This document shows, in pieces, positions 53,401-58,181 of a stretch of DNA of 64,000 nt. Position 1 is the stretch's first letter. Each line of letters starts with the position of its first letter. The notes under the pieces are model-generated. The model had not been told where the DNA came from. It saw only the letters and a list, made by a program, of their open reading frames with translations, and made no database searches. Position numbers and translations under genes: made by a program. The DNA comes from Plectrocnemia conspersa (lineage: Eukaryota > Arthropoda > Insecta > Trichoptera > Polycentropodidae): the NCBI GenBank assembly GCA_009617715.1, contig VTFK01000021.1, positions 868,001 through 932,000 on the forward strand. Reading direction: 5' to 3'.

Positions 53401-56400
53401 CTGAGGGACGCGACTTGCGATTTTTTGAACGAAGAGAAGAAGTTCAATAATTCTGAAAAATTGCACTTTAGCAAAGAGCTGAGCGATATACTCCATGATG
53501 ATTCGTCTAAAGTTCTACATTCATTGATCGATAAAATTGCCGAGCAGGATAGTAACGGCTTTCGTTTAGATATGAATGCGAAAAAGCAGGAAGCGCAGAA
53601 CGGCAACGACGTTCAGAATGAATCCGATTCATTAACATATGACGAGTTTCGTAAATCGGCGGAGATGCGAATGCAAGAATCTAGCAATATTTTGATTAAT
53701 TCGAATGTGAACGACTACGATGGCGAAAGTTCGGCGCTGTCGGAGTACGTTGGTCATTCTGGTCTCGATATGGAGCTGTTGCAGAACAAGTCGGACAGTT
53801 CATCCGAGATGAACTACTTTGAAAATCCTAATCAGTATAGAACGCAAGACTCAATGAGTATCGGCAACAATAATTCTGATCTATTGCAAGTGTCGAATTT
53901 ATTTCCAACGGGACTCGGCAATATCCAATTCTCAGGTGAGTCAATGTTTTTTGATTAATCTTTAAATATTTGTCACAAATAGTCTTCCTTTACGTTACAC
54001 AAGAAAGAGGCTTAAAAAGTCAGTGTTTTTCCTCCTTATTTATGTCTCACCTTTATTTTGTCAATGTAAAATTTTTTATTAATCTAATGTTTATTTTTTG
54101 AAGGTCCGGTCAGTGACTTGTCATTTAACAATCACTCCTACAACTCTGATAACAAACAAATGGAAGACATTAACAACTTAGCACCCGAGTGTTTGAAGGA
54201 ATGGGACACTGCTAGTGAAGAATCCAACGCTAACTCTTCGTCGAGTGGCGAATTCACGTGGAAGGTCTGATCGGTTGTATTGTATTATTATTGTGTAAAT
54301 AATCGATTTGTGAATAATAAGTGTTATAATGCTTATTATGAATCACTTATGTTTTACTTTTCGCAAATGCTTATATACATATATATTGTATAATTGAGAA
54401 TGTAGATCAAGTAAAAAAATACAGAAATCGCTTTATTTGCATGTCGCTTTGTGTAAATCATTTAATATATGTATGTGCTTTTGTCTGGTTGTGGGTTGGC
54501 GCATTATAGAATGGTGAAGCAGGCGAGCCGATAACGCTGTCAGCATCCCTGTATCCGTCACCATATTCCACGATGGTGAGTAATTATTCGATCAATACGG
54601 AAAATCACTTATTAAAACGATCTTCAAATTTATGCCATCTTTCTATTTGCATGTCTTCATAATATTAAAAAAATTAAAAGTCATAAAATGCTTCTATTGT
54701 ATGTGTACAGCTTAATATATCATATCATCAGCACGTAAACGAATATTTGATCGCTCAATACGGTGCTGAAAGTGTTTACTTAATTGTAGAAATTCCAAAA
54801 CAATTTCTCCGGAAGTATGGATTGCGACGTGATTAAAGAGGAACCTGCGAAATCTGATTCCGAAGGATCAGAAGACTCGGATAGTGACGAGGACGTTGAA
54901 TTCGTACCGTCGAGCTGGAATAATTTGGCCACTCCGGCAAAAAGTGCTTTGAAGAGTCCGGAAACCAGTCAGAGTGTCAGTATAACACGATCTTTACTAA
55001 TAGATTTAGTGTGTATGTTTATTTTAATTTTAAATATTCTTATAGGAGATCAAAAAGAAGGTAGCGTTCAAAAAGCAGAAGCACAATTGCGTGTATGAAT
55101 ATCCTCGAGAAGTATCTGATAACGAAGGCGAATCACCGCACTTTACAAACTCTCGTTATCCCGGTAATTATTGTGCTATATCCATTTGTGAATGCGTTGT
55201 TTGAAGTTATTTTTAATAATATTTATATTGTTAATTTGCAGATTGGCGAATCTATAGCAATATTGATGATGATCCTCAGTTTGTCAAATACGATGAAATG
55301 TGCAACGATAATGCTATTGTGTTTTATCCACCGTCAGGTAATTTTTTTTACTGTATCTTATGATTTTCTTCTGTGACTAAATTCAGGTGTTAGCAAATTA
55401 CATCGAATTCTAAAATTTTTCTGAAGTTAATTATTTTTCTTTACAATTCAGTGCTTTTCTATGTTTCATGATAACATTGTTAAAATGTATTACATTTATA
55501 TATTTTTTATTGGGTAATATTTGGAGTGCCGTGCAGGCGCTTACGGTGAAATGTTTTCATTTTCGCTCGCTCGCATGCTAACTGACGAGAGTGAGTAAGA
55601 GAAAAGAGCGTCCGTCCTTTAAGTTAAAATACAGATAAATAGTCACTTCCCTATAGCGTAGAGATTGTGACTTCGTTATAGAAATACTACGTTATAGGGG
55701 ACTAGGCGCCCATAGAAAATTTGAGGTTAGGTTCTTTCAACTATTTTGTGAATTTAATGCCATCAGCAAATAAAAAAAAAAACATTTTTATGTATTAAAT
55801 GACCTTGTATTTAGTTTGTAAACAAGAGCATGTGCCCTATGTTCTTATTGCGACACGCGCGCGAAGAATGTCCTTGATTTTGCAAGTGCCAGGGGAGTCA
55901 AACGCAACAGTTTTTTGAGTTATTTTTTTAAAATGCGTAAGCCTACAATGAATAAATAATAAAAAGTAAATATATATTATCAAACTTTTTCTGCAGTATG
56001 TTTTATTTTTAGGATATTAATAAAAACCTATTTATTATATTAAAAACAAACAATGGTGGAAATAAAAAAGTTAAACATCTTGAATTGTGTAATTATGCAT
56101 TTAATTACCATCAGTGTCATCTAATATCACGTTCCATCGAGACCTTTTTAATACCTTAATTTCATCACCACTTTCATTAATAACAGGATAATTTTCTTTA
56201 TTGTCTTCTGTCTGCATTTCTTCTCTAATTTTATAATATGGTGCTTGACATTTTTCTAATTGTTTTTTTAATTCAGCAGATTGCTCTGTGCAACAATCGT
56301 ATTGAATAAATTATTATATTTACATGGGTTTTGCATTTAAATTTTGAAATAAAAAAATAGCTATGTTTAGAAAGATTACATATTATTTTAAATGCACTAA

Positions 56401-58181
56401 AATTTGAATGTTGGATATAAAGTGTCATATCATATGATTCATTAATACTAATTTAGATTTGTAATATATGTGTATTACATAATTAAATAATTTTATTTAA
56501 AAAAATTAGAATGGTTGAAACCCTCTGAAAAGTGTATACATAATGTATTAAAAAACGTGTACATTGATTTGCTTGATCATGATTTTTTCCATAGCTATGC
56601 AAAAATAAATATTTTACTGTATTGTGATGAATATCCCTGGAATGTTATAGCGCGGCGGCATTTCGCCTGTCACAGAATACGTCTAGCAAAGTCAAGAGAC
56701 AAACAGTAATAAAAACTACGCTATACGGGGGAACGCTATAGGAGGGACTGCCGCATACGCTATAGGAAACTTTGGGGGGGGGGGGGGTTTACTGTACTTG
56801 CTATTCTTTATAAATACTGACTGAAAAAAAATGATTTTGACTAGTCCAATTTAAATTCAAATCATTTAATATAAATTCTGACAATCTAATATTTATTCAA
56901 GCCGCTTATATTCTGACCTTTTAATATAAACTTTGACCCAAAAAATACGAGCCATTTTAAAACACTAATTCGGAGTAAGAACTATTAAAAATCTTTGTGT
57001 TGTCTGTGTATCAAATTTTATTTAATAAATTGTGTTTTTTTTTAGGTATGCCTGATGACGATTTCTACGTATCGCCTTCTACAGCTCCGTTCGAATCGTT
57101 TGATCTTATGAACTTACCCAGTCAGTTCTTCCCTGGTCAGCATTTATCACTTGTCAACTCTGTCGATCCTTACAATATACAAGGAGACGAAATTGTGGAG
57201 GAAGAACCGTTACCGCCCGCACCCTCAGAGCTCTTAAAAAACTCTGAAGATGTATACAACATCATAATGACTATCATCGAAAACGGCAAGTCTTCGGATT
57301 TCATCACTCCGGACTCGGGAACCGAAGACGTAACGCCCGGTTCTATGATCGATTACGATTTCAAAGACGATCCTAAAGATCTAAAATCGGACGGATCGAT
57401 CGTATCGATAACGAGTAACGAGCTTACGAGAAACGTAACTCGATCGAACAGCGAACTCAGACTCAATTTGGTCAACAAGAAGATGAATTCGCCGAACGGA
57501 GCCACTTTGATACTGCCTGATAAAAGCTCTCCGTGCGGGTCAATAACGCCCAGCACTCCTTCTCCGATGCCGTCGGGAAACAGCGGCACCAGTTCGGGAT
57601 CAACGTCTCCTTTGGCGATATTAGGCGGATTGCGGCACACCAGAGATAAGCTCAAATTAGACTTACCGCCGAGCCCCCTCGCCAGAAACTCTCCAAACTC
57701 TCTAAACTCCGGCAGGAGTTCAAACTCGGAAGTGAAGATCTTCGATTTCAAGAATATAAACGTAAATAATGCGTTTGATAATCACGACGATGATGATAAT
57801 TCAAATACAAACACGGTGATCGATTTAAATGACGCGTCGACTCCGGATAATGTCGATTCGTACATATCAAACTCTGATGAAGCAAAGAGTATTAAACAGG
57901 ACGACGTGTCAGATCTACCGGTGGATCCGGACACTGTCGACGGGATCGCCGTCGATACACAAGGAGATGAATCTTCTCATTTGGATATCACGACTTTACA
58001 GAAAGCCGTCGTTCCGATCAACATGGGAGAAAAGCTGCGGAAGTCTATATTGGAACCGGTGAAGGGCGAAGGCACGTTATTGGACAGTGGCGACGAGGAC
58101 TCCGGAATCGGAAGCAGTGCGTATACTACTCTCGAAAGAAAGATTGATTCCGGAGTGAAGATCGACTCTGGTGAAAGATAA
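5371..58181 (+). CDS. LMTK: LMTK-type (lemur tail / AATYK) membrane kinase, whole gene, 17 coding exons
   Basis: Coding exons: 5371-5476, 28747-28865, 42854-43358, 43431-43504, 43572-43814, 45851-45984, 46052-46208, 46279-46451, 46524-49500, 51397-51908, 51969-53935, 54104-54264, 54510-54575, 54790-54975, 55046-55163, 55242-55337, 57046-58181. Every junction is GT-AG, phases match, and the sum is 8730 nt (2909 residues plus stop). Order: hydrophobic leader (about 8-20), transmembrane helix (about 43-67), juxtamembrane region, kinase domain (about 255-530), then about 2380 residues of acidic Ser/Asp-rich tail. Family marks are the DYG (not DFG) motif, the N-I-W-S-F-G motif and the N-terminal double hydrophobic layout. 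Vertebrate LMTKs, about 1400-1500 residues, regulate endosome transport and neurite growth; that role here is inference. The tail is unusually long. Exons hidden in the two giant introns cannot be excluded. Confidence 0.85.
6972..6993. repeat. Perfect 22-bp palindrome
   Basis: The sequence from 6972 to 6993 equals its own reverse complement, centred on 6982/6983, with core GGTACCCTAGGGTACC. It lies in intron 1 in AT-rich DNA with no repeat match that I recognise. Confidence 0.9.
8160..8250 (+). pseudogene. Possible pogo/Tigger transposase trace
   Basis: One frame reads KIVFNMDETILCWKIYQ (about 8190-8240), close to the NMDET(G)..W pattern around the first catalytic Asp of pogo/Tigger transposases. 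No longer match could be followed, so this is a faint trace only. Confidence 0.3.
8420..9175. repeat. Dispersed repeat family A, copy 2
   Basis: This is the longest copy of the family also seen at 1600-2200. It includes the G-run before caaaa (8431-8445), the 'gacatgaattttctggccaaattcaa' type end (8518-8545), and 'ggaatccacgtcaaaag' (8559-8575), which recurs inverted at 42510. It also has the 'acagcaaa.gg.acgtttcgtaa' and 'ctggtgaaaatgtattt' blocks and the 'gagaatttctggttt' block (9031-9045). No coding frame. Confidence 0.6.
9400..9660. other. GC-rich island in LMTK intron 1
   Basis: About 260 bases with clearly higher G+C and many CpGs between AT-rich flanks. Frames on both strands stay open for 70-90 codons by chance of composition, but show no domain and no good splice context. 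It could be an enhancer, an alternative promoter or an old insertion; function not determined. Confidence 0.35.
11820..12860 (+). pseudogene. Decayed mariner transposase, copy 2
   Basis: The same family as 3400-4500. Broken frames give NTFQIVQLFYRNNNPVRNVYR, then PTERTIHNVVIFLLETGSVGD (helix-turn-helix part), then VSVWGEEN-like and KVTVWCALWSG.VIGPYFF (around 12440-12490), then VEDMWFQQDAN. The 3' end resembles RGGHLIDIIFH (about 12705-12745). Frameshifts, stops and an internal gap before the third catalytic residue show it is dead. Confidence 0.75.
15713..16960 (+). mobile_element. 5'-truncated jockey-like non-LTR retrotransposon
   Basis: An uninterrupted frame of 350 codons (15713-16765) encodes the C-terminal half of a LINE reverse transcriptase, with no start codon. 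Motifs in order: SSYLSNRRQFV; GVPQGFNLGPLLFVLFIND; the catalytic YADD (15926-15937); a W..INRLPF...KC motif; then a thumb and C-terminal region ending FNFNIL before the stop. Upstream endonuclease and gag parts are missing, as expected for incomplete reverse transcription on insertion. The lack of stops suggests a fairly recent copy. The 3' UTR carries a strong stem-loop. The 3' limit is approximate. Confidence 0.85.
16847..16890 (+). other. 12-bp perfect stem-loop in the LINE 3' UTR
   Basis: GACCATCGTGGC (16847-16858) is exactly complementary to GCCACGATGGTC (16879-16890), with a 20-base loop. It lies 82 bases after the RT stop codon, where LINE RNAs often carry structures recognised by their own reverse transcriptase. 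That role is inference. Confidence 0.8.
17100..17830 (-). pseudogene. Decayed Tc1-like transposase
   Basis: On the - strand, frames give SILEIVRRVGLSGSAIWKFI (helix-turn-helix), then NRRLVEAGFKAR, KNRLEWSKAHRHWTVEDWKR and VAFSDKSKFNIFGADG (first catalytic Asp). SSTHVMIWGCMTAYGLGS follows, ending near 17156. These are classic Tc1 features. The rest of the catalytic domain (second Asp, third acid) is absent and stops interrupt the N-terminus, so the copy is dead and 3'-truncated. Confidence 0.8.
18910..19330 (-). repeat. 5' fragment of the SETMAR-type mariner seen at 30.2-31.3 kb
   Basis: Shares 'cttctgtatcgtta', 'cctcactaacaacctc', 'taactgctattgtcgc', 'tgccattgttgattt' and 'gttgaaaatatc' with 30990-31290 in the same order. 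On the - strand it corresponds to the N-terminal DNA-binding part of the transposase, now full of stops. Confidence 0.55.
20050..23060 (-). mobile_element. Decayed jockey-like LINE, inverted, about 3 kb
   Basis: Reading down the - strand: the end of ORF1 (22813-23055; MSTDELRRMLTILQEIRTKA), overlapping ORF2 start MTSSKEDIQLMTWNSRGIRN with endonuclease signatures (VVVTETYLKP; SILDIALVKG; SSDHLPVLF, 21971-22826). Then come the reverse transcriptase pieces YRPISLLPSFSKLFEKII, EQFGFRENHSTTHQL and LLLLDVEKAFDTVWHDGLIYKL (20944-21381), GVPQG (about 20905), and the catalytic YADD (20808-20819). Stops and frameshifts throughout make it a pseudogene. Its 5' end is cut near 23060 within ORF1; the 3' end is uncertain. 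Confidence 0.85.
26690..26820 (+). repeat. 3'-end fragment of the mariner family
   Basis: Encodes RGGHLIDIIFHN (about 26717-26755), the typical C-terminus of the mariner family of 3400-4500 and 11820-12860. It then continues into the same 3' non-coding sequence (gaagttggatca near 26800, compare 12845). Confidence 0.6.
26881..27971. mobile_element. DNA element with about 20-bp terminal inverted repeats, class uncertain
   Basis: The left end GCACTACTCTCTGGAAGTTG (26881-26900) matches the reverse complement of the right end (27950-27971), which has two extra bases inside. Ends starting CACTA recall EnSpm/CACTA elements, but no 3-bp target duplication is evident, so the class is open. The subterminal DNA is GC-rich with repeated 'acttcc' and 'gtcggccgag' style motifs. 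No transposase frame is seen, so it is non-autonomous. A fragment occurs inverted at 2645-2835. Confidence 0.6.
28747..28865 (+). CDS. LMTK: LMTK exon 2: transmembrane helix
   Basis: Between acceptor ttttttacag and donor gtgagt lies GSPPPLELAALAPAILAALF followed by LVTLVLLLTGCVCCRTHKFT. The stretch from Leu 43 to Val 67 is a strong membrane helix, followed by Cys-Cys-Arg and Lys at the cytoplasmic face; the cysteines are candidates for palmitoylation. It is GC-richer than the surrounding intron and enters in phase 1, leaves in phase 0. Confidence 0.85.
30170..31340 (-). pseudogene. Decayed SETMAR-type mariner transposase
   Basis: On the - strand: SEVIRVAVKASPRLTIQKLA, then RIWVSHKFSEENITQRISIC (the W.PH.L.E.N...R...C motif), DEKWMLYFNT (first catalytic Asp), RQWLNDSQPPIPTPRTGEHP and IIWWHITNIIHY. 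VILHQDNSRPNIS carries the second catalytic Asp, then GTPFSPTVFFRHCSKRLSS. Many stops interrupt it. A fragment of the same family is at 18910-19330. Confidence 0.8.
32167..33020 (+). pseudogene. Possible piggyBac-like element relic
   Basis: TTAA (32167-32170) is followed by CCGTTTGACTGCCG, a typical piggyBac-type end next to its TTAA target. Downstream, broken frames include VRDERETVPKDFLKEMPK (about 32720-32780), resembling the R.NR...PK region of piggyBac transposases. No matching right end was found, so the assignment is tentative. Confidence 0.35.
33020..33350. other. GC-rich island in LMTK intron 2
   Basis: CpG-rich segment with a 9-bp perfect stem (TGCCCACGG at 33175-33183 and CCGTGGGCA at 33199-33207). 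A frame on + stays open for 107 codons but shows no domain or repeat match. Possible regulatory element; function unknown. Confidence 0.3.
35490..36603 (-). mobile_element. Tigger (pogo) DNA transposon with the catalytic core deleted
   Basis: Ends CAGGCGGCCCTCGACTTTCG (35490) and, reverse-complemented, CAGGCGGCCCTTGACTTTCG (36603) form terminal inverted repeats, each flanked by the TA target duplication (35488-35489, 36604-36605). On the - strand the transposase N-terminus is present: KVEIIRHSDSGESFASIGRS (CENP-B-type helix-turn-helix), then MEKSLSSWIDDQHQIDVPLS and FQASNGWFYNFKMRYSFHNI (CENP-B DNA-binding half). It jumps directly to the C-terminus, MNEAFTHLNNFFNIMEDYDP and KQLTLDNFSKE. The DDE core is missing. 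At 1114 bp it is an internal deletion derivative that could only move with help. Confidence 0.85.
37011..37115. repeat. Dispersed repeat family A, short fragment
   Basis: 'agcagcatataatttcacta', 'ctaccggtgaaaatatattc' and 'aacacattcattgtaacat' match the middle of copies 1 and 2 (for example 8685-8825). Confidence 0.6.
37130..37600. other. GC-rich island in LMTK intron 2
   Basis: About 470 bases of GC- and CpG-rich DNA. A + frame stays open for 152 codons and a - frame for 90, but residue composition and lack of domains argue against coding. It could be an enhancer or an internal promoter for a form of the kinase lacking exons 1 and 2. Confidence 0.35.
39420..39700 (+). pseudogene. Mariner transposase fragment, copy 3
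   Basis: Open for 75 codons: VTVWCRLWSGGVIGPYFFFE, then TINGVRYRRTITDYFWHEIE and WFQQDGSTCHTLTFQ, which contains the second catalytic Asp. It matches the middle of the relic at 11820-12860 closely. Both ends are lost. Confidence 0.8.
40175..40450. mobile_element. piggyBac-type MITE (276 bp)
   Basis: TTAA at 40171-40174 and 40451-40454 flank an element that starts CCCTTTATGTGCCA and ends, reverse-complemented, CCGTTTGTATGCCA. The TTAA duplication and 14-bp imperfect inverted ends are diagnostic of piggyBac targeting. There is no coding capacity. The right end resembles the left end at 32171. Confidence 0.7.
41790..41900. repeat. Terminal fragment of a Tc1/mariner or pogo-like element
   Basis: A TA at 41788 region is followed by 'cagtggtgccttgacttact' and the alternating 'cgtaactcaaattactcgta' motif, a style of terminal sequence common in pogo/Tigger-like elements. 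No opposite end was found. The class is inference. Confidence 0.35.
41900..42476 (-). pseudogene. LINE endonuclease-to-RT linker fragment
   Basis: On the - strand the frame gives NIDNAISDHNMLLIKCLNNM with the SDH motif at the end of an apurinic-type endonuclease. It then gives KKISNNRELIKEILKISYRQ, and after stops YNRDAVTAYRKK, KVDYYNKMFNDANNTQFKIW and KNIKNTPENKNEK, typical of the linker before the reverse transcriptase. Family not resolved; it is an inactive fragment. Confidence 0.55.
42480..42750 (-). repeat. Dispersed repeat family A, inverted terminal fragments
   Basis: 'gcacgattttattgctttt' followed by 'gacgtggatt' (about 42495-42525) is the reverse complement of 8562-8590, and 'atgcatgtcatttaatgaaa' (42711-42730) matches 8515-8530 in reverse. 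A second 'ttaacgtggatt' follows at 42676. It ends about 100 bases before LMTK exon 3. Confidence 0.5.
42854..43358 (+). CDS. LMTK: LMTK exon 3: juxtamembrane region
   Basis: Acceptor tttttcag, donor gtaagt. Encodes residues 76-243, QFSNSAGNDLPEMVGTASSS onward, Asn- and Pro-rich (FESNNNGPISPQELENIVNN), with no catalytic motif. It ends RLGRLEEHHDWFG just before the kinase. It is low-complexity and probably a flexible linker between membrane and kinase. Confidence 0.85.
43431..43504 (+). CDS. LMTK: LMTK exon 4: kinase glycine loop
   Basis: Encodes PRNQLQYLQEIGRGWFGR. I-G-R-G-W-F-G (261-267) is the ATP-binding glycine loop; Trp-Phe-Gly in this loop is an LMTK-family trait. Phase 1 in, phase 0 out. 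Confidence 0.9.
43572..43814 (+). CDS. LMTK: LMTK exon 5: kinase N-lobe
   Basis: Encodes residues 269-349. VAVKIL carries the ATP-anchoring Lys 298. A Ser-rich insert of about 8 residues precedes it. FLDECNIYK holds Glu 315, the likely salt-bridge glutamate of helix C. WLVIFEYCSL is the strand and hinge leading into exon 6. Confidence 0.9.
44262..45715 (-). mobile_element. Tc1-like transposon relic in LMTK intron 5
   Basis: It starts CAGGAGTGTGACAAAATAAT after a TA and ends with the inverted ATTATTTTGTCACAC before TATA. On the - strand between about 44560 and 45060 broken frames read KKRFEWAKQH-like, VCFSDETIMHTLTEQCDYMH (first catalytic Asp), YRETCIKR, VVLWSVISGRGASPLY and WPGLNAIENC. These are hallmarks of Tc1 transposases. 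Stops and frameshifts make it dead. It contains a minisatellite at 45230-45325. A short derivative with the same ends is at 49995-50518. Confidence 0.8.
45230..45325. repeat. Minisatellite, five units of 18-20 bp
   Basis: Five tandem copies of CCCCGATAACACGGTAGA with small changes and variable C-runs between them. It lies inside the Tc1 relic, so it arose after or during decay of that element. One - strand frame stays open through it for 67 codons, which is an effect of the repeat. Confidence 0.9.
45851..45984 (+). CDS. LMTK: LMTK exon 6: kinase C-lobe, first part
   Basis: Encodes GDLKTFLRSNISSIESYNGR and then IPLKFQCDIASAITYLHSHN-IIH, the helix E leading to the catalytic loop. The donor gtaagt splits the proline codon of H-P-D. 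Confidence 0.9.
46052..46208 (+). CDS. LMTK: LMTK exon 7: catalytic and activation loops
   Basis: Encodes (HP)DIACHSCMVSDSLTVKV, then GDYGGA and IRWLAPECW. Asp 395 is the catalytic base; the HRD arginine is Pro 394. The position normally held by the Mg-coordinating Asn is Ser 400. DYG at 413-415 replaces DFG, as in vertebrate LMTKs. APE is APECW (439-443). Confidence 0.9.
46279..46451 (+). CDS. LMTK: LMTK exon 8: kinase C-lobe
   Basis: Encodes FTKEGNIWSFGVLLWESCSW, GALPYDQFSDEQVISSVLVR and NGVRLQQPIISNDYVLY. N-I-W-S-F-G replaces the usual D-x-W-S-F-G, another feature shared with LMTKs. Confidence 0.9.
46524..49500 (+). CDS. LMTK: LMTK exon 9: end of kinase and long acidic tail
   Basis: A 2977-base exon, residues 504-1496. 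It starts YQVMQSCWQENPSDRTTA, the last kinase helices (C.W..NP..RP/T motif), ending near LLNYIYSNYF. The remainder is Ser-, Asp- and Glu-rich and probably disordered. Local blocks of less biased sequence could be binding sites: EDEVWKKRVEMGTITEKIKL, LSFPRNFSFSLSNK, LRNFKKFLDSFLG, YSLETWDRFLGSSFD and EVPSEGWFLHDKRMDLS. It ends LELKLPLAQ at donor gtatgt. The overlapping frames on - are shadows of this exon. Confidence 0.9.
49995..50518. mobile_element. 524-bp MITE derived from the Tc1-like family
   Basis: CAGGAATGTGACAAAATAAT (49995) and, reverse-complemented, CAGGTGTGTGACAAAATAAT (50518) are inverted ends flanked on both sides by TA. The first 150 bases and last 100 bases match the 44262-45715 copy; the transposase region is gone. 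It lies in LMTK intron 9. Confidence 0.85.
50664..51050. repeat. pogo-like repeat, left portion only (copy 1)
   Basis: After a TA it starts CGTCGACCCCCCCC then TATAGCGTAGAGATTGGGAC, and continues in the same order as copies at 55641 and 63814 (TTCGTTATAGG, ACCCATACAAAATTTGAGGT). It breaks off near 51050, about 350 bases before exon 10. Confidence 0.75.
51397..51908 (+). CDS. LMTK: LMTK exon 10: tail
   Basis: Residues 1497-1666: MMSQRMSMDVAPMTETECYE, then a mixed acidic region with YGIVPLSPIQEESWSEFSEM (a less biased block that may be a binding site) and a short charged helix ELQLKKYEEKVKMYM. Donor gtcagt, phase 2. Confidence 0.85.
51969..53935 (+). CDS. LMTK: LMTK exon 11: tail
   Basis: A 1967-base exon encoding residues 1667-2322, starting RLSLSTDSLNCLDDQ after acceptor ttgttgtag. 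Ser/Asp/Asn-rich throughout with no folded domain that I recognise. It includes GSKTYVIEGRVPVPDDGTYV and ENVPRQMKTPRVTEMQTTST, which are less biased. Ends NIQFS at donor gtgagt, phase 1. Confidence 0.85.
54104..54264 (+). CDS. LMTK: LMTK exon 12: tail, with a possible alternative stop
   Basis: Encodes GPVSDLSFNNHSYNSDNKQM and ECLKEWDTASEESN, ending SGEFTWK. The sequence at the exon edge is AAG then gtctga. Splicing at this GT continues to exon 13 in phase 0. If it is not used, translation reads one Val and stops at TGA 54268-54270. Confidence 0.7.
54510..54575 (+). CDS. LMTK: LMTK exon 13: short tail exon
   Basis: Encodes NGEAGEPITLSASLYPSPYS-TM between acceptor cattatag and donor gtgagt, 22 codons, phase 0 on both sides. 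The exon could therefore be skipped without changing frame. Confidence 0.7.
54790..54975 (+). CDS. LMTK: LMTK exon 14: acidic CK2-like tail exon
   Basis: Encodes KFQNNFSGSMDCDVIKEEPA, then KSDSEGSEDSDSDEDVEFVP and SWNNLATPAKSALKSPETSQ-S. The Ser-Asp-Glu run is rich in casein kinase 2 type sites. The donor gtcagt follows AGT; phase 0 on both sides. Confidence 0.75.
55046..55163 (+). CDS. LMTK: LMTK exon 15: KVAF docking motif
   Basis: Encodes EIKKKVAFKKQKHNCVYEYP, REVSDNEGESPHFTNSRYP. KVAF (residues 2465-2468; 55058-55069) fits the PP1 docking consensus [K/R]-V-x-F, with basic residues before it. Vertebrate LMTK2 binds PP1 catalytic subunit; conservation of that interaction here is inference. 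Confidence 0.8.
55242..55337 (+). CDS. LMTK: LMTK exon 16
   Basis: Encodes DWRIYSNIDDDPQFVKYDEM, CNDNAIVFYPPS. This balanced, aromatic-rich stretch after the KVAF region stands out from the disordered tail and is probably conserved. Phases 1 in and 1 out. Confidence 0.8.
55641..56794 (-). mobile_element. pogo-like element with transposase C-terminus (copy 2), in LMTK intron 16
   Basis: The left part carries the shared TATAGCGTAGAGATTGTGAC, GTTATAG, AAATTTGAGGTTAGGTTC blocks. The right end is ...TTTACTG before TA (56795-56796), preceded by a 15-base G-run and inverted CTATAGCGTA motifs. On - a frame ending at TAA 56101-56103 reads SAELKKQLEKCQAPYYKIRE, EMQTEDNKENYPVINESGDE and VLKRSRWNVILDDTDGN, which looks like a transposase C-terminus. 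The left end is damaged. Class assignment rests on the TA target and end style. Confidence 0.65.
57046..58181 (+). CDS. LMTK: LMTK exon 17: C-terminus
   Basis: Acceptor tttttttttag; residues 2533-2909. It starts MPDDDFYVSPSTAPFESFDL and MNLPSQFFPGQHLSLVN, continuing the balanced block of exons 15-16. A Ser/Pro-rich part follows (TRSNSELRLNL; SSPCGSITPSTPSPMPSGNS; LKLDLPPSPLARNSPNSLNS), then an acidic part. It ends DEDSGIGSSAYTTLERKI and DSGVKIDSGER before TAA 58179-58181. DSGIGS (58098-58115) fits the beta-TrCP degron DSGxxS. Confidence 0.9.

Noticed and set aside
55095..55376. 93-codon + frame crossing exons 15 and 16
   Set aside because: It runs through a donor and an acceptor. The spliced frame gives balanced protein sequence and matches flanking phases.
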